DNA of 64,000 bases from Microcoleus sp. bin38.metabat.b11b12b14.051 (GTDB lineage: Bacteria > Cyanobacteriota > Cyanobacteriia > Cyanobacteriales > Microcoleaceae), in contig NZ_JAAFKD010000025.1 in NCBI RefSeq assembly GCF_013299165.1, forward strand, positions 1 through 64,000. The letters are read 5' to 3'. Shown one piece after another: positions 9,603 through 20,320 of this stretch. Position numbers and translations under genes: made by a program. Under the pieces are notes generated by a model. The model was not told the DNA's origin, ran no database searches, and worked only from the letters and a program-made list of their open reading frames with translations. The first letter of the stretch is position 1; every line of letters begins with the position of its first letter.

Positions 9603-10022
9603 TTATAGCTGTGAAATCTTCAGCAGCGACATGATGATGCCAATTAAGGAACCACCCAGCAGAGTTAAAGTAGCTAAGGTGCTAATCCCAAATCCTGCGG
9701 TTCGTTTTTCGGCTGCTTGGTAATAACCCCAAGCAAACAAAATGCGTCCAACTATCCAAACTGCACCGATACCTGCTGCAAAAATTGGGCTGATAAATTG
9801 CGAGAATAGCCACAGCGATGGCAAAAATAGAATCATTTGCTCTAAGGTATTTTGCTGAACTCGCACTACTCGCTCAAAGTCTGGGTTTCCTGTCATCTGC
9901 GGAGGGGAAACTTTGTGTTTAAATCTGGCTCTGCCGACGTTGATGGTGACAACGAAGTAGAGAATTAAAGCTGATACGGTTATTAGACTAGGCCAAAGTG
10001 TGGCGTTTGCTTCTGCGAGCAT
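9603..10022 (-). CDS. MAPEG-family membrane protein
   Basis: 139 residues with four hydrophobic segments: ITVSALILYFVVTINVG, then one around IFAAGIGAVWIVGRILFAWGY, then LATLTLLGGSLIGIIMSLL, with a helix near QMILFLPSLWLF. The RARFKHKVSPPQMTGNPDF loop and VRVQQNTLEQ are the characteristic loop and helix of MAPEG proteins (microsomal glutathione transferase-like). Bacterial MAPEG members may conjugate glutathione to lipophilic electrophiles; the substrate here is not inferable. The gene is monocistronic. Confidence 0.88.
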   Translation of the reverse strand: MLAEANATLWPSLITVSALILYFVVTINVGRARFKHKVSPPQMTGNPDFERVVRVQQNTLEQMILFLPSLWLFSQFISPIFAAGIGAVWIVGRILFAWGYYQAAEKRTAGFGISTLATLTLLGGSLIGIIMSLLKISQL

Positions 10023-10188
10023 GATTTGGTATTATTGGGGTTGAAATGGATAGATATATTATACTCTTTTTTTGGTATTGGCAGATAGCTTGACAGATTA
10101 TTGATGATTTATTGTAGTACCAAATCCTACATTTTATGAGGCGATATTGACGGTTTGAGACTGCGTGTAATCGACGATCGCAAATTCG

Positions 10189-10848
10189 CTAATTTAGGTA
10201 TGCTGACAGACAAGCTTCAAGAGCGCAAGCAATTTTGCTAAATCCTTCGTTGTTGGGATGAACGCCATCGGGGAGATCTGCAAGGCTCAGAGTGGAGTAT
10301 AAATCGACGAAATCGATGGGCTTGCCTTCTTGTTGTTTTTCCTTGACTAACTCCTCGCTCTTATGATTGTATTGTATAACTCGCTGATTTAAGGTGGGTT
10401 CAGACATCGGGGGAATTGAAGCGAGAAAGAGTTGAACAGTGGGTGCTGTTTCAAAAATGCGATCGACTAATTGATTGAGACGATAGCTTGCAGTTTCGAC
10501 TTGATACCATTGTCCGATATTATTCGTGCCGATGAGGAGCAAAATAATATCGGGTTGGAAGGTTTGCAGCCACTCCACAATGCGATCGCAAATTTCTTCG
10601 ATTCGCCAACCAGAATGTCCCTCATGATGCTGAGAGAGTAAGGTATCGGGGCCGTTGCTTAGGGAACCAACAAACTCAATAGCATACCCTCTACTCTCCA
10701 TCGCAGGCTGTAAATCGATGCGATATCCTCCTGGAAAGAAGTAGCCATCGGTAATTGAGTCGCCTAGGGGCATGATTTTGATTGGGCGTTTTCCCGGTGA
10801 ATCAGTGCTGCTGGAGAGGCTAGAAGGATGAGAAGTTTGATTTTCCAC
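10189..10848 (-). CDS. SGNH/GDSL-family hydrolase (esterase)
   Basis: 219 residues from a GTG start; the next Met is already inside the catalytic block, so GTG is needed. Block I GDSITDGY carries the nucleophile Ser, EGHSGWRIEEI the oxyanion-region Gly, LLLIGTNNIG the block III Asn, and DGVHPNNEG the block V Asp and His of the catalytic dyad. All catalytic positions are intact. There is no signal peptide, so a cytoplasmic esterase or carbohydrate deacetylase is likely. The substrate is unknown. It is followed upstream by a large mirrored repeat array. Confidence 0.88.
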   Translation of the reverse strand: MENQTSHPSSLSSSTDSPGKRPIKIMPLGDSITDGYFFPGGYRIDLQPAMESRGYAIEFVGSLSNGPDTLLSQHHEGHSGWRIEEICDRIVEWLQTFQPDIILLLIGTNNIGQWYQVETASYRLNQLVDRIFETAPTVQLFLASIPPMSEPTLNQRVIQYNHKSEELVKEKQQEGKPIDFVDLYSTLSLADLPDGVHPNNEGFSKIACALEACLSAYLN

Positions 10849-10884
10849 GACTATTTTTGATAAATAACTAAGTTAACCACCCTT

Positions 10885-11284
10885 CCGTTTGTAGTGAGGA
10901 CTTCAGTCCTTTTCCCTCTCATGAAGGAGGATTTGCATTCCTTAAGGTTTGTAGTGAGGACTTCAGTTCTTTTCGCCTTGGATGAAGGAGGACTTGCATT
11001 CCTTAAGGTTTGTAGTGAGGACTTCAGTCCTTTTTTCTTGGATTAAGAAGGACTAAAGTTCTCACTACGAACCTGGATTAAGAAGGACTGAAGTCCTCAC
11101 TACGAACCTGGATTAAGAAGGACTGAAGTCCTTACTACGAACCTGGGTTAGGAAGGACTGAAGTCCTCACTACGAACCTGGGTTAAGAAGGACTGAAGTC
11201 CTCACTACGAACCTGGGTTAAGAAGGACTGAAGTCCTCACTACGAACCTGGGTTAAGAAGGACTGAAGTCCTCACTACGAACCT
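10885..11284. repeat. Mirrored repeat array: inverted copies facing seven 35-bp tandem units
   Basis: The left part holds three copies (about 61 bp apart) of GTAGTGAGGACTTCAGTCC. The right part, from about 11042, holds seven 35-bp tandem units whose core GGACTGAAGTCCTCACTAC is the reverse complement of the left motif. Each core also contains the self-complementary GGACTNNAGTCC. Similar cores occur near 24430-24500, 44880 and 58190-58570. Units are nearly identical with no variable spacers, so this is not CRISPR. The region separates two minus-strand genes. Confidence 0.85.
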
Positions 11285-11304
11285 GTTTTGCACTATCTAT
11301 CGGC

Positions 11305-13053
11305 TCAATGCAGCAATTCTTCTAGTTTTTGTTGATTCCACAAATACTGATATAGCCCTGTTTGCCGTACCAATTCTGCATGACTGCCACTTTGCACTAT
11401 TTCTCCTTTCTCCATGACAAAAATGCGATCGGCACTAGCAGCAGCGGACATTTGGTGCGAGATGAAAATTACGGTTTTGCGATCGGTTCCGGTTGCTAAG
11501 TTATGCAAAATATCGGTAGCAGTTTGATTGTCAACGCTGGAAAGAGCGTCATCCAAAATTAGCACTGGAGCATCAATTAACAAGGCTCTAGCTAATGCTG
11601 TCCGCTGCCTCTGTCCGCCGGATAAGGTAATGCCACGCTCGCCCACAACTGTTTTATACTGCTGCGGAAAGTTGAGAATTTCGGGGTGGATTTGGGCTTG
11701 TTTGGCGGCTGCTTCAATTTCCGGCTCTTCGGCTAAAGGATTGCCGTAGCGGATGTTATTCTTGATGCTAGTACCGAATAGAAAGCTTTCTTGGGGCACG
11801 TAGGCGATCGCCCCGCGCAACTCCCTCAACCTCACCTCCGTAATATCCTGTCCGTCTACAAACAACTCGCCCGGATCTATATCCAGCAAGCGCGGCAGGG
11901 CATTAGCCAAGGTTGATTTCCCAGAACCGATCGCCCCGACAATTGCCACGGTTTCCCCTGGTTTTATGGTAAAGTTGACATCCTTGAGCGCGCGCGTGTT
12001 AGCACCGGGATAGGTATAATTCAAGTTGCGAGCGACTATTTCACCTTTGACGGGAGTTGGTAGCTCAACTGCATCCGCAGCATCCTTTATTTGCGGTTCC
12101 ACAGTCAAAATTGATTCGATGCGATCGACACTAACTTCTCCGCGCTGGTAAGCAGTAATTGTGAAACCTAACAACGCTGTCGGAAATACCAAACGCTCGA
12201 CATAAATCAGTAGCGCCACAAAATCCCCGACGCTAATTATGCCATCAGCAATTGCTCCGCCACCCGCAGAAAGCAGCACTAACAAACTGATACTTGCCAA
12301 ACCGCCCAGCAGTGGAAAAATAAAGTTTCTAGTTTGAGCTAATGTCAAATTTGCTGATAGCAATTTGGCGTTACAATCGCGAAAAGCTCGGCGTTCGTTT
12401 TCTTCTTGAGCATAGATTTTAATCACGGACATCCCGCTCATATCCTCTTGAATCAAATCGCTCATTGCAGATAGTTCTTCTTGGACTGCTAGTTGCTGGA
12501 TGCGAAGTTTGTCGCTAAATAATTGCACCAAAACTAGCATTAAAGGATAAACTGCGATCGCCAGTAGCGTCAACCTGACATTAATCCCCAGCATCACCGG
12601 CAAACTCAAAGCATAAGCAAAGGCTGTATTCGCCAAACTCAGCACCGCAAAACCCACCAAGCGGCGAATGTTGTCCAAATCGGAAGTAGCGCGGTTAATT
12701 AAATCCCCTACCGTATTTGCCGCAAAATAAGACGGTTCTAATGTTAATAAATGATTAAATATTTGCTGTTTGAGGTCAAATTCGACTTGACGCCCGACGC
12801 CAAACAGCAGAATCCGCGACACCATCCGAATTACCCACATAATTGAGGCGAGTACCAGAATCAGTATCACGTAGTTTAAAACTTGGTCAAATTTAGTCGC
12901 AACTTGCAGAGTATCAACTGCATTCCGAATTAGCAGGGGAATGTAAACGCCCACAGCATTCACAATTAATAGCGAAAAAACGCCCCAAAATGTGGGTTTC
13001 CAGTGCGGGCGCATATAAGAAATCAGTTTTTGCAGTCGAGAATAACGAGCCAT
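11305..13053 (-). CDS. ABC exporter, fused membrane and ATPase domains (MsbA/MdlB-like)
   Basis: 582 residues. The N-terminal half has about six transmembrane helices in the type I exporter fold (from LISYMRPHWKPTFWG to about 300). The ATPase half has Walker A GAIGSGKST at about 373-381, the Q-loop YVPQESFLF, signature LSGGQRQRTALARA, Walker B VLILDDALSSVD, and an H-loop in VIFISHQMS. As a half-transporter it should homodimerise to export lipid, drug or peptide. The substrate cannot be told. There is no peptidase domain, unlike the ABC protein at 48711-50921. Confidence 0.93.
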   Translation of the reverse strand: MARYSRLQKLISYMRPHWKPTFWGVFSLLIVNAVGVYIPLLIRNAVDTLQVATKFDQVLNYVILILVLASIMWVIRMVSRILLFGVGRQVEFDLKQQIFNHLLTLEPSYFAANTVGDLINRATSDLDNIRRLVGFAVLSLANTAFAYALSLPVMLGINVRLTLLAIAVYPLMLVLVQLFSDKLRIQQLAVQEELSAMSDLIQEDMSGMSVIKIYAQEENERRAFRDCNAKLLSANLTLAQTRNFIFPLLGGLASISLLVLLSAGGGAIADGIISVGDFVALLIYVERLVFPTALLGFTITAYQRGEVSVDRIESILTVEPQIKDAADAVELPTPVKGEIVARNLNYTYPGANTRALKDVNFTIKPGETVAIVGAIGSGKSTLANALPRLLDIDPGELFVDGQDITEVRLRELRGAIAYVPQESFLFGTSIKNNIRYGNPLAEEPEIEAAAKQAQIHPEILNFPQQYKTVVGERGITLSGGQRQRTALARALLIDAPVLILDDALSSVDNQTATDILHNLATGTDRKTVIFISHQMSAAASADRIFVMEKGEIVQSGSHAELVRQTGLYQYLWNQQKLEELLH

Positions 13054-13059
13054 TATGTT

Positions 13060-13235
13060 AAGTCAGTTGTCATGGGGCATTGGGCGAAGCGAAGCGGAGG
13101 GATGGGGCATGGGGCATTGGGCATTGGGCGAAGCGAAGCGGAGGGATGGGGCATGGGGCATGGGGCATTGGGCGAAGCGAAGCGGAGGGATGGGGCATTG
13201 GGCATTGGGCATTGGGCATGGGGCATGAAAGGCTT
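13060..13235. repeat. Heptamer tandem array GGGCATK with GCGAAGCGGAGG hairpin motif
   Basis: Runs of GGGGCAT and TGGGCAT heptamers are interrupted three times by GGCGAAGCGAAGCGGAGGGA. This is a short tandemly repeated repetitive sequence as is typical of filamentous cyanobacteria. It starts about 15 bases before the ABC exporter start on the opposite strand, so its promoter must lie within or beyond the repeat. Confidence 0.85.
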
Positions 13236-13504
13236 CACTCAAGGTAATAAGAAGCCAGAAGGAAGCTCTATCCGAAGGTAGATGATTGCCGGCGGTAGTT
13301 ACGAAATTTTTGAATGAAACTTGTGCTTTGGGATGACGGGCTATCAAAATTGGGTTGGGATTTGTAGCAAAAGCCGATCGCCCGAAATGGCACAAATCAC
13401 ATTATATCCGCCGGGAAACCGCAGTGCCGTCTCAAAAGCCACCCGCACTCCTCGCCCAAACCCCTGTCCGCAGCCATTATCCCCCAGACTGCTGAGGGGC
13501 ACGC
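13236..13504. other. Spacer between repeat array and groEL2 promoter
   Basis: About 270 bases with frames on both strands but nothing I can support as a gene. They end with the groEL2 promoter region. Confidence 0.35.
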
Positions 13505-13510
13505 TACAAT
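13505..13510 (+). promoter_or_regulatory. Candidate -10 box of the groEL2 promoter
   Basis: TACAAT, a good sigma-70-type -10 box, lies 15 bases before the CIRCE operator. This would place the start of transcription near 13517, with CIRCE at the very 5' end of the mRNA. No clear -35 box is seen. Confidence 0.5.
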
Positions 13511-13525
13511 CTAAAGTCGATCGAC

Positions 13526-13552
13526 TTAGCACTCAGAGTCAGAGAGTGCTAA
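13526..13552 (+). promoter_or_regulatory. CIRCE operator (HrcA binding site)
   Basis: A perfect TTAGCACTC-N9-GAGTGCTAA inverted repeat, 31 bases before the groEL2 start codon. CIRCE is the known operator of the heat-shock repressor HrcA, so groEL2 should be derepressed by heat or unfolded protein. The arms match the consensus at all 18 positions. Confidence 0.97.
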
Positions 13553-13582
13553 ATTTGCTAATGTAAGCGCAAGGAGACAAAT

Positions 13583-15283
<1,701 letters not shown>

Positions 15284-15420
15284 TCATTAGTCATTAGTCA
15301 TCAGTCATCAGTCATCAGTTTGCAGCTAAAAACTGCGTGGTGACTGGTGGCTTTTGAGGCAAAAAGCTGTCTGTAGCGTCTTTCGGGTGCGCCGTGTGCA
15401 CCTGACGCTATTGAAAAATT
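15284..15420. repeat. TCATTAG/TCATCAG heptamer run downstream of groEL2
   Basis: Several copies of AGTCATY heptamers follow the groEL2 stop directly (about 15285-15320). The same family recurs at 54625-54840. No terminator hairpin was recognised here. Confidence 0.7.
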
Positions 15421-15642
15421 GTAATTGCTCAACCCTCCCTTGCTATCTGAAACGCTTGCTCAGAAAGCGTTTCAAAAATAGAGAAAATCCATTTTTTAGA
15501 GGAGTTAAGGATCGAATGCGGGTTTGGGCTTCTGAATATTAAAAGTTGGGACTCGATTGGCATCACTCGCAAAAACTTACAATCTTTACGGTGTAAAGGT
15601 TCCAGACGTTTAGATTGTCATTTGAGGGGGTTGAGCAATTAC
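15421..15642. mobile_element. 222-bp mini-transposon-like element with 15-bp terminal inverted repeats
   Basis: GTAATTGCTCAACCC at 15421-15435 is repeated as its exact reverse complement at 15628-15642. Inside are two more hairpins: 10-bp arms TGAAACGCTT/AAGCGTTTCA at 15448-15474, and a nested one at 15579-15618 (ACAATCT/AGATTGT enclosing CTTTAC/GTAAAG). Flanks are similar but not identical (GAAAAATT and GAAAATTT). This could be a MITE or a structured RNA. No transposase frame is intact. Confidence 0.5.
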
Positions 15643-15917
15643 GAAAATTTTTTCCAAACAACCGCGTCTTTCCCCCTCTCTCCCTCTCTCCCGATCTCTC
15701 TTTTGTATCCGATGCGTCTTGTTGAAAAAAAGAGCAGATGCTCTAATTAAGTTATATTCCAAAAAATACTATCTCCTGAAATCTTTTGTATTATAGGGAA
15801 CGGCGCTGAAAATTGCACCGGGAACCGCAGCAGTACAGTGCACAAAAATATTTGAGTGAGTTAAACTAACTTTAGGAAAATTTTAAAGCTTAACTTGCAA
15901 GTGATCAAAAAATACCC
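15643..15917. other. AT-rich leader of the PAS histidine kinase gene
   Basis: About 275 bases with no gene seen. Low GC and several A/T tracts precede the kinase start at 15918, consistent with a promoter region, though no clear -10/-35 pair was identified. Confidence 0.3.
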
Positions 15918-18900
15918 ATGCAGGAAGTTATCAACTCGTTACAGTCTTTTTTCTCTGACTCTGTTGATGCTTTCCTAGAGTGCGATCGACAGCGAAAGTA
16001 CATATACATCAATCCTGTTGCTGCTAGCTGGATGGGATTGGAGCCACCTGAAATACTCAACAAAACTCATCAGGAATTATTGAAATTATATCCCAATAAG
16101 ACCTCTCTCAAAAATATCATATCGCAAATTGATTCCTGCCTCCAACAAGTATTTATCACAGGGGAAAAAAAGCTGGCAATTCACGAGGTGACGGCGGCAG
16201 ATGGCGGGATTAAAATCTACGAAACGGCTTACACGCCAGCGGTGGATGCCTCTACCAACCAGATGCGCGTTTTGGGCGTCGGGAGAGATATCACCAGGCA
16301 CTACCGCTGGCAGCAGCAGAAAACTCAACAGTTGCGCCGATCGAATCATTTACTGTGGTTGAATGCAGCTAACAGTCCCCTGGCAATGGTAGGCTGGGAT
16401 GAAGAGTTTCGGATCGTTCAGTGGTCGAAACGCGCTGAAGAAATCTTTGGCTGGACATCGGATGATATGCTGGGTAAGCAGTTCGGCGATTTAGCTTTGG
16501 TTTGCCAGGAGGATAGAGAGGCTATAAGTGCGATCGAACTAGAACTAGCCTCCGGCAACGGCAATACTTCAATCAATCAAAATAAAACTAAAAGCGGACA
16601 GATAATTTGGTGTCGCTGGTTCAACTCGATTATTCGCAGCGGCGACACTTTTACCGTACTTTCCTTGGTGGAAGATATCACCGATCGCAAACGGTTGGAA
16701 GCCGAAAAAGCCCAAGCTTCTCGCCTCACAGCAATGGTGGCAGATGTTGGTATTGCCCTCACCAAACACCCTCAAGATATCCTGCTTCCTTGTTGCGAGG
16801 CAATGGTACAAAATCTCGATGTCGCCTCTGCTGAAATTTGGACTTTTAACTCTCAATACAATGTTTGCCAGTTGCAAGCAACCTCGGGAATCTACAGGCG
16901 CACAGACGATGTAGCTAAATTCATTCAAAATAAGGTTAACTGGATCGCCCTACACCAAAAACCACTATTTGACTGCGGATTTGAACTAAATAATTTAGGG
17001 CTAGAGGAGAAAGTCTCTGGAGAAGCCACGGTACACAGTTCGCAATTAGCAATTATAGACAGCAGTCACAATCAGGAAAATTGCTACATCCCCAACCAAA
17101 TTCTTACCTTCGCCGGCTACCCTTTAATTGTCGAAGAAAGGCTAGTGGGAGTCATGGTAATTGTCAGCCACCAGTCGCTGACAACACCCTTTGAGGAAAC
17201 TTTAGCATCCGTTGCCGATGTCATCGCTTTAGGCATCGAACGCAAGCGCGCAGAAGCTGAATTAAAATCAGCTAGGGGCTTCCTCAATTCGGTAGTAGAA
17301 AATCTGCCGGTGGGAGTTTTTGCTAAAGATGCTTCTTCCCTAAAATTCGTGCTGTGGAATAAGGCGGGGGAAACGATCGCAGGTGTGACATCTCAAGAGG
17401 CGATCGGCAAAAATGACTATGATATTTACTCCAAAGAACAAGCTGATGTTTTCACCGCTCAAGATAGGGAAATATTGACCGCTCATCACAACCAATCTAT
17501 TGTTAAAGAAATAGCCGAAGAACCGATCCAAACTCGCCACAAAGGTATGAGAATACTGCACACCCGCAAAGTGCCAATTCTTGACGCCGCCGGGCATCCT
17601 CAGTACGTTTTGGGGATTACTGAAGATATTACCGAACGCAGACAGGTAGACGAAAGCGTGCGCCTCTACGACCAAATTGTCGAAAATATGCAAATTGGTT
17701 TGTACGTCTACCATTTGGAAAATATAGACGATGATACCAGCTTGAGGGCGATCGCCTCAAATCCCGCCGCTACCAAGTTTACCGGGCTAGAAATGGCCGA
17801 CGTTTTGGGCATGACAATCGACGAAATTTTCCCAAATTCGCGATCGAAAAACATTCCCCAAGCATTTGCTGAGGTAATTCGCAGCCAAAAAGCCGTAGAA
17901 GTTGAAGATATTGACTGCGACGAAGAGGGGAAAATAACTCGCGCTTTTTCTATTAAAGCTTTTCCCTTACCCAACAACAGCGTCGGCGTTGCATTTGAAA
18001 ACATTACAGTGAGTAAGTGCCTAGAAGCAGAATTGCAAGTAGCTTTAGCACAAACCGAAAGTTCCGAACAACTGCTGCGCACGGTAATCGACAAAACTAG
18101 CGACTGGATTTTTGCCAAAAACAAAGATTTTCGCTATATTTTGGCAAACAAGAGTTTAGCACAAGCGATCGGCAAAACAGTCCAAGAAATTCTTGGTAAA
18201 ACAGATGTAGAATTAGGATTTTCACAAGATCTCATATTTGGGAATTCCGCCAAGAATATCCGAGGATTCCGCAACGATGACTCTGCTGTACTTGCTGGGG
18301 AAATCATCCACAATCCCTGCGATGCGGCAACAGTTGCTGACGGTTCAGTACATATTTTAGACACCCAAAAACTTCCCCTGCGCGATGCTGAAGGCAATAT
18401 ATTTGCAGTGCTAGCTTTCACTCATGATATTACAGAACGCCATGAATCGGAAGCAGCTTTGCGCAAAAGCGCCGCCAGATATCGCTCTTTGGTAGCTAAT
18501 ATTCCCGGAGTGGTTTATCGCTGGAATTGCGATTTTTCGACAACTTTTATTAGCGATGCCGTTTACTTACTAGCTGGCTACCATGCTGCGGAGTTTATTT
18601 CGTCTTCGGATAGGGGAGACAGGACTTTTGCTAGCATTATTTACCCGGAAGATTTGGCAAAAGTAGAAGCAACAATTCGGCAAGGAATAGAAAGCAAACA
18701 GTCTTATAACTTGGAATACCGCTTGCTAGCAGCAGACGGCACGGTTAAATGGGTGTGGGATAAAGGTTCTCCCGTGTTCGAGGCAGATGGGAGCGTTTCC
18801 TGTTTAGACGGGGTAATTTTGGATATTAGCGATCGCTACTACGCCCAAGAAGCATTGCGCCAAAAAACTTCGGAGTTGGAATCTGTTTTTCTGGCATTGC

Positions 18901-20153
18901 CCGATTTGTATTTCCGCCTCGATGCTGACGGCATTATTTTGGATTACTTGTCAGGAAATTCAGCCGATTTGTACGTCAACTCCGACTATTTTCTTGGCAA
19001 ACGAATCACCGATATATTGCCACCAACCGCTGCTAGCCAGTTCGAGCAGGCTCTTCTTGAAGTTGCTGAAAACAGAACTCCAGTTAATCTAGAGTATTCA
19101 CTAACCATGCCGTCTGGAGAAGAAACCTATGAGGCGAGATTGCTGCCTTTTAACTCTAGTCAGGCGATCGCCATCGCCCGCAATATTACCAAGCGCAAAC
19201 AAGCAGAATCTCAATTAAAACATAAAAATCGCGAGCTAGAGCAAACATTAAAAAAATTAGGCACGACTCAAGCCCAACTAATTCAAGCCGAAAAAATGTC
19301 GAGTTTGGGGCAATTAGTAGCAGGAATTGCTCACGAAATTAACAATCCTGTCAGTTTTATCTACGGCAATATCATTCACGCTAACGAGTATGCCAAAAAT
19401 TTGCTGCAACTATGCAGTTTGTATCAAGATCATTACCCGGAACCTGTTTCTGAAATCGCGGATTTTGCCGAGCAAATAGAAATTGAATTCATGAAAGATG
19501 ATTTCCCACACCTGCTAAATTCGATTCAAACCGGAGCAGACAGAATTCGCGCAATAGTTCTGTCTTTGCGTAATTTTTCGCGTCTGGAAGAATCAGATAT
19601 TAAGCGTGTTGATATTCACGAAGGAATTGACAGTGCTCTGTTAATTCTGCAACACAAATTTAAAGAAAATAGTGGCAGAAATCGGCAGATTGAAATAGTT
19701 AAAGAATATGGAATACTGCCACCAGTACAGTGCTACGTCGGACAGTTAAATCAAGTGTTTATGAATATTTTAAATAATGCTATTGATGCTTTAGCTGATG
19801 TCAGAAATAGAAAGTTGGAATTGGCAAGTGTAACGGATGGGGAAGGGCAAAATTTTCCGAGTTTACCTTTGGCTTGCGATGTATTGCCTTCGATTCGCAT
19901 TCGCACGACGATTTTGGAGAATAATCGGGTGGCGATCGCAATTTCGGATAATGGTCCAGGAATGGCAGAGTCTGTTAAATCTCGGATATTCGACCCATTT
20001 TTTACTACTAAACCAGTCGGCAAAGGTACTGGTTTGGGACTGTCAATCTCCTATCAGATTGTGGTGGAAAGACACAGGGGCGCGCTGCGCTGCATTTCCG
20101 CGCCCGGTGGGGGAACTGAATTTGCGATCGAGATTCCAATTCGACAGAGGTAA
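15918..20153 (+). CDS. Multi-PAS/GAF sensor histidine kinase
   Basis: 1411 residues without transmembrane segments, so a cytoplasmic sensor. Order of domains, approximate: PAS 1-140, PAS 147-265, GAF 266-450, PAS 455-580, PAS 581-705, PAS 718-850, PAS 855-975, PAS 980-1090. A coiled coil at about 1095-1125 leads to the kinase core with phospho-acceptor His1139 in GIAHEINNPV. The N box (NQVFMNILNNAIDAL), a DNGPGM G1 box and GTGLGLSISYQIV G2 box are intact. No receiver domain is attached, so the partner regulator is elsewhere. Ligands cannot be told from sequence. The kinase core closely resembles that of the protein at 58685-60403. Confidence 0.92.
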   Translation: MQEVINSLQSFFSDSVDAFLECDRQRKYIYINPVAASWMGLEPPEILNKTHQELLKLYPNKTSLKNIISQIDSCLQQVFITGEKKLAIHEVTAADGGIKIYETAYTPAVDASTNQMRVLGVGRDITRHYRWQQQKTQQLRRSNHLLWLNAANSPLAMVGWDEEFRIVQWSKRAEEIFGWTSDDMLGKQFGDLALVCQEDREAISAIELELASGNGNTSINQNKTKSGQIIWCRWFNSIIRSGDTFTVLSLVEDITDRKRLEAEKAQASRLTAMVADVGIALTKHPQDILLPCCEAMVQNLDVASAEIWTFNSQYNVCQLQATSGIYRRTDDVAKFIQNKVNWIALHQKPLFDCGFELNNLGLEEKVSGEATVHSSQLAIIDSSHNQENCYIPNQILTFAGYPLIVEERLVGVMVIVSHQSLTTPFEETLASVADVIALGIERKRAEAELKSARGFLNSVVENLPVGVFAKDASSLKFVLWNKAGETIAGVTSQEAIGKNDYDIYSKEQADVFTAQDREILTAHHNQSIVKEIAEEPIQTRHKGMRILHTRKVPILDAAGHPQYVLGITEDITERRQVDESVRLYDQIVENMQIGLYVYHLENIDDDTSLRAIASNPAATKFTGLEMADVLGMTIDEIFPNSRSKNIPQAFAEVIRSQKAVEVEDIDCDEEGKITRAFSIKAFPLPNNSVGVAFENITVSKCLEAELQVALAQTESSEQLLRTVIDKTSDWIFAKNKDFRYILANKSLAQAIGKTVQEILGKTDVELGFSQDLIFGNSAKNIRGFRNDDSAVLAGEIIHNPCDAATVADGSVHILDTQKLPLRDAEGNIFAVLAFTHDITERHESEAALRKSAARYRSLVANIPGVVYRWNCDFSTTFISDAVYLLAGYHAAEFISSSDRGDRTFASIIYPEDLAKVEATIRQGIESKQSYNLEYRLLAADGTVKWVWDKGSPVFEADGSVSCLDGVILDISDRYYAQEALRQKTSELESVFLALPDLYFRLDADGIILDYLSGNSADLYVNSDYFLGKRITDILPPTAASQFEQALLEVAENRTPVNLEYSLTMPSGEETYEARLLPFNSSQAIAIARNITKRKQAESQLKHKNRELEQTLKKLGTTQAQLIQAEKMSSLGQLVAGIAHEINNPVSFIYGNIIHANEYAKNLLQLCSLYQDHYPEPVSEIADFAEQIEIEFMKDDFPHLLNSIQTGADRIRAIVLSLRNFSRLEESDIKRVDIHEGIDSALLILQHKFKENSGRNRQIEIVKEYGILPPVQCYVGQLNQVFMNILNNAIDALADVRNRKLELASVTDGEGQNFPSLPLACDVLPSIRIRTTILENNRVAIAISDNGPGMAESVKSRIFDPFFTTKPVGKGTGLGLSISYQIVVERHRGALRCISAPGGGTEFAIEIPIRQR

Positions 20154-20265
20154 TGGGTAATTGGTAATGGGTAATGGGTAATTGGTAATTGGTAATGGGT
20201 AATTGGTAATGGGTAATTGGTAATGGGTAATTGGCAATTGGTAATTGGTAATTGGTAATTGGTAG
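20154..20265. repeat. GGTAATT/GGTAATG heptamer array
   Basis: About fifteen tandem copies of TGGGTAA/TTGGTAA heptamers directly after the kinase stop codon. The region has no coding sense beyond the repeat. Related units occur at 3635-3668. Confidence 0.85.
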
Positions 20266-20320
20266 TTGTACGAGAAAAATGATAATCTAATTAAATGTTC
20301 TAAACGTCAAGAATATCAAC

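Noticed and set aside
10885-11284. CRISPR array
   Set aside because: Units are almost identical with no variable spacers and no cas genes are in the window.
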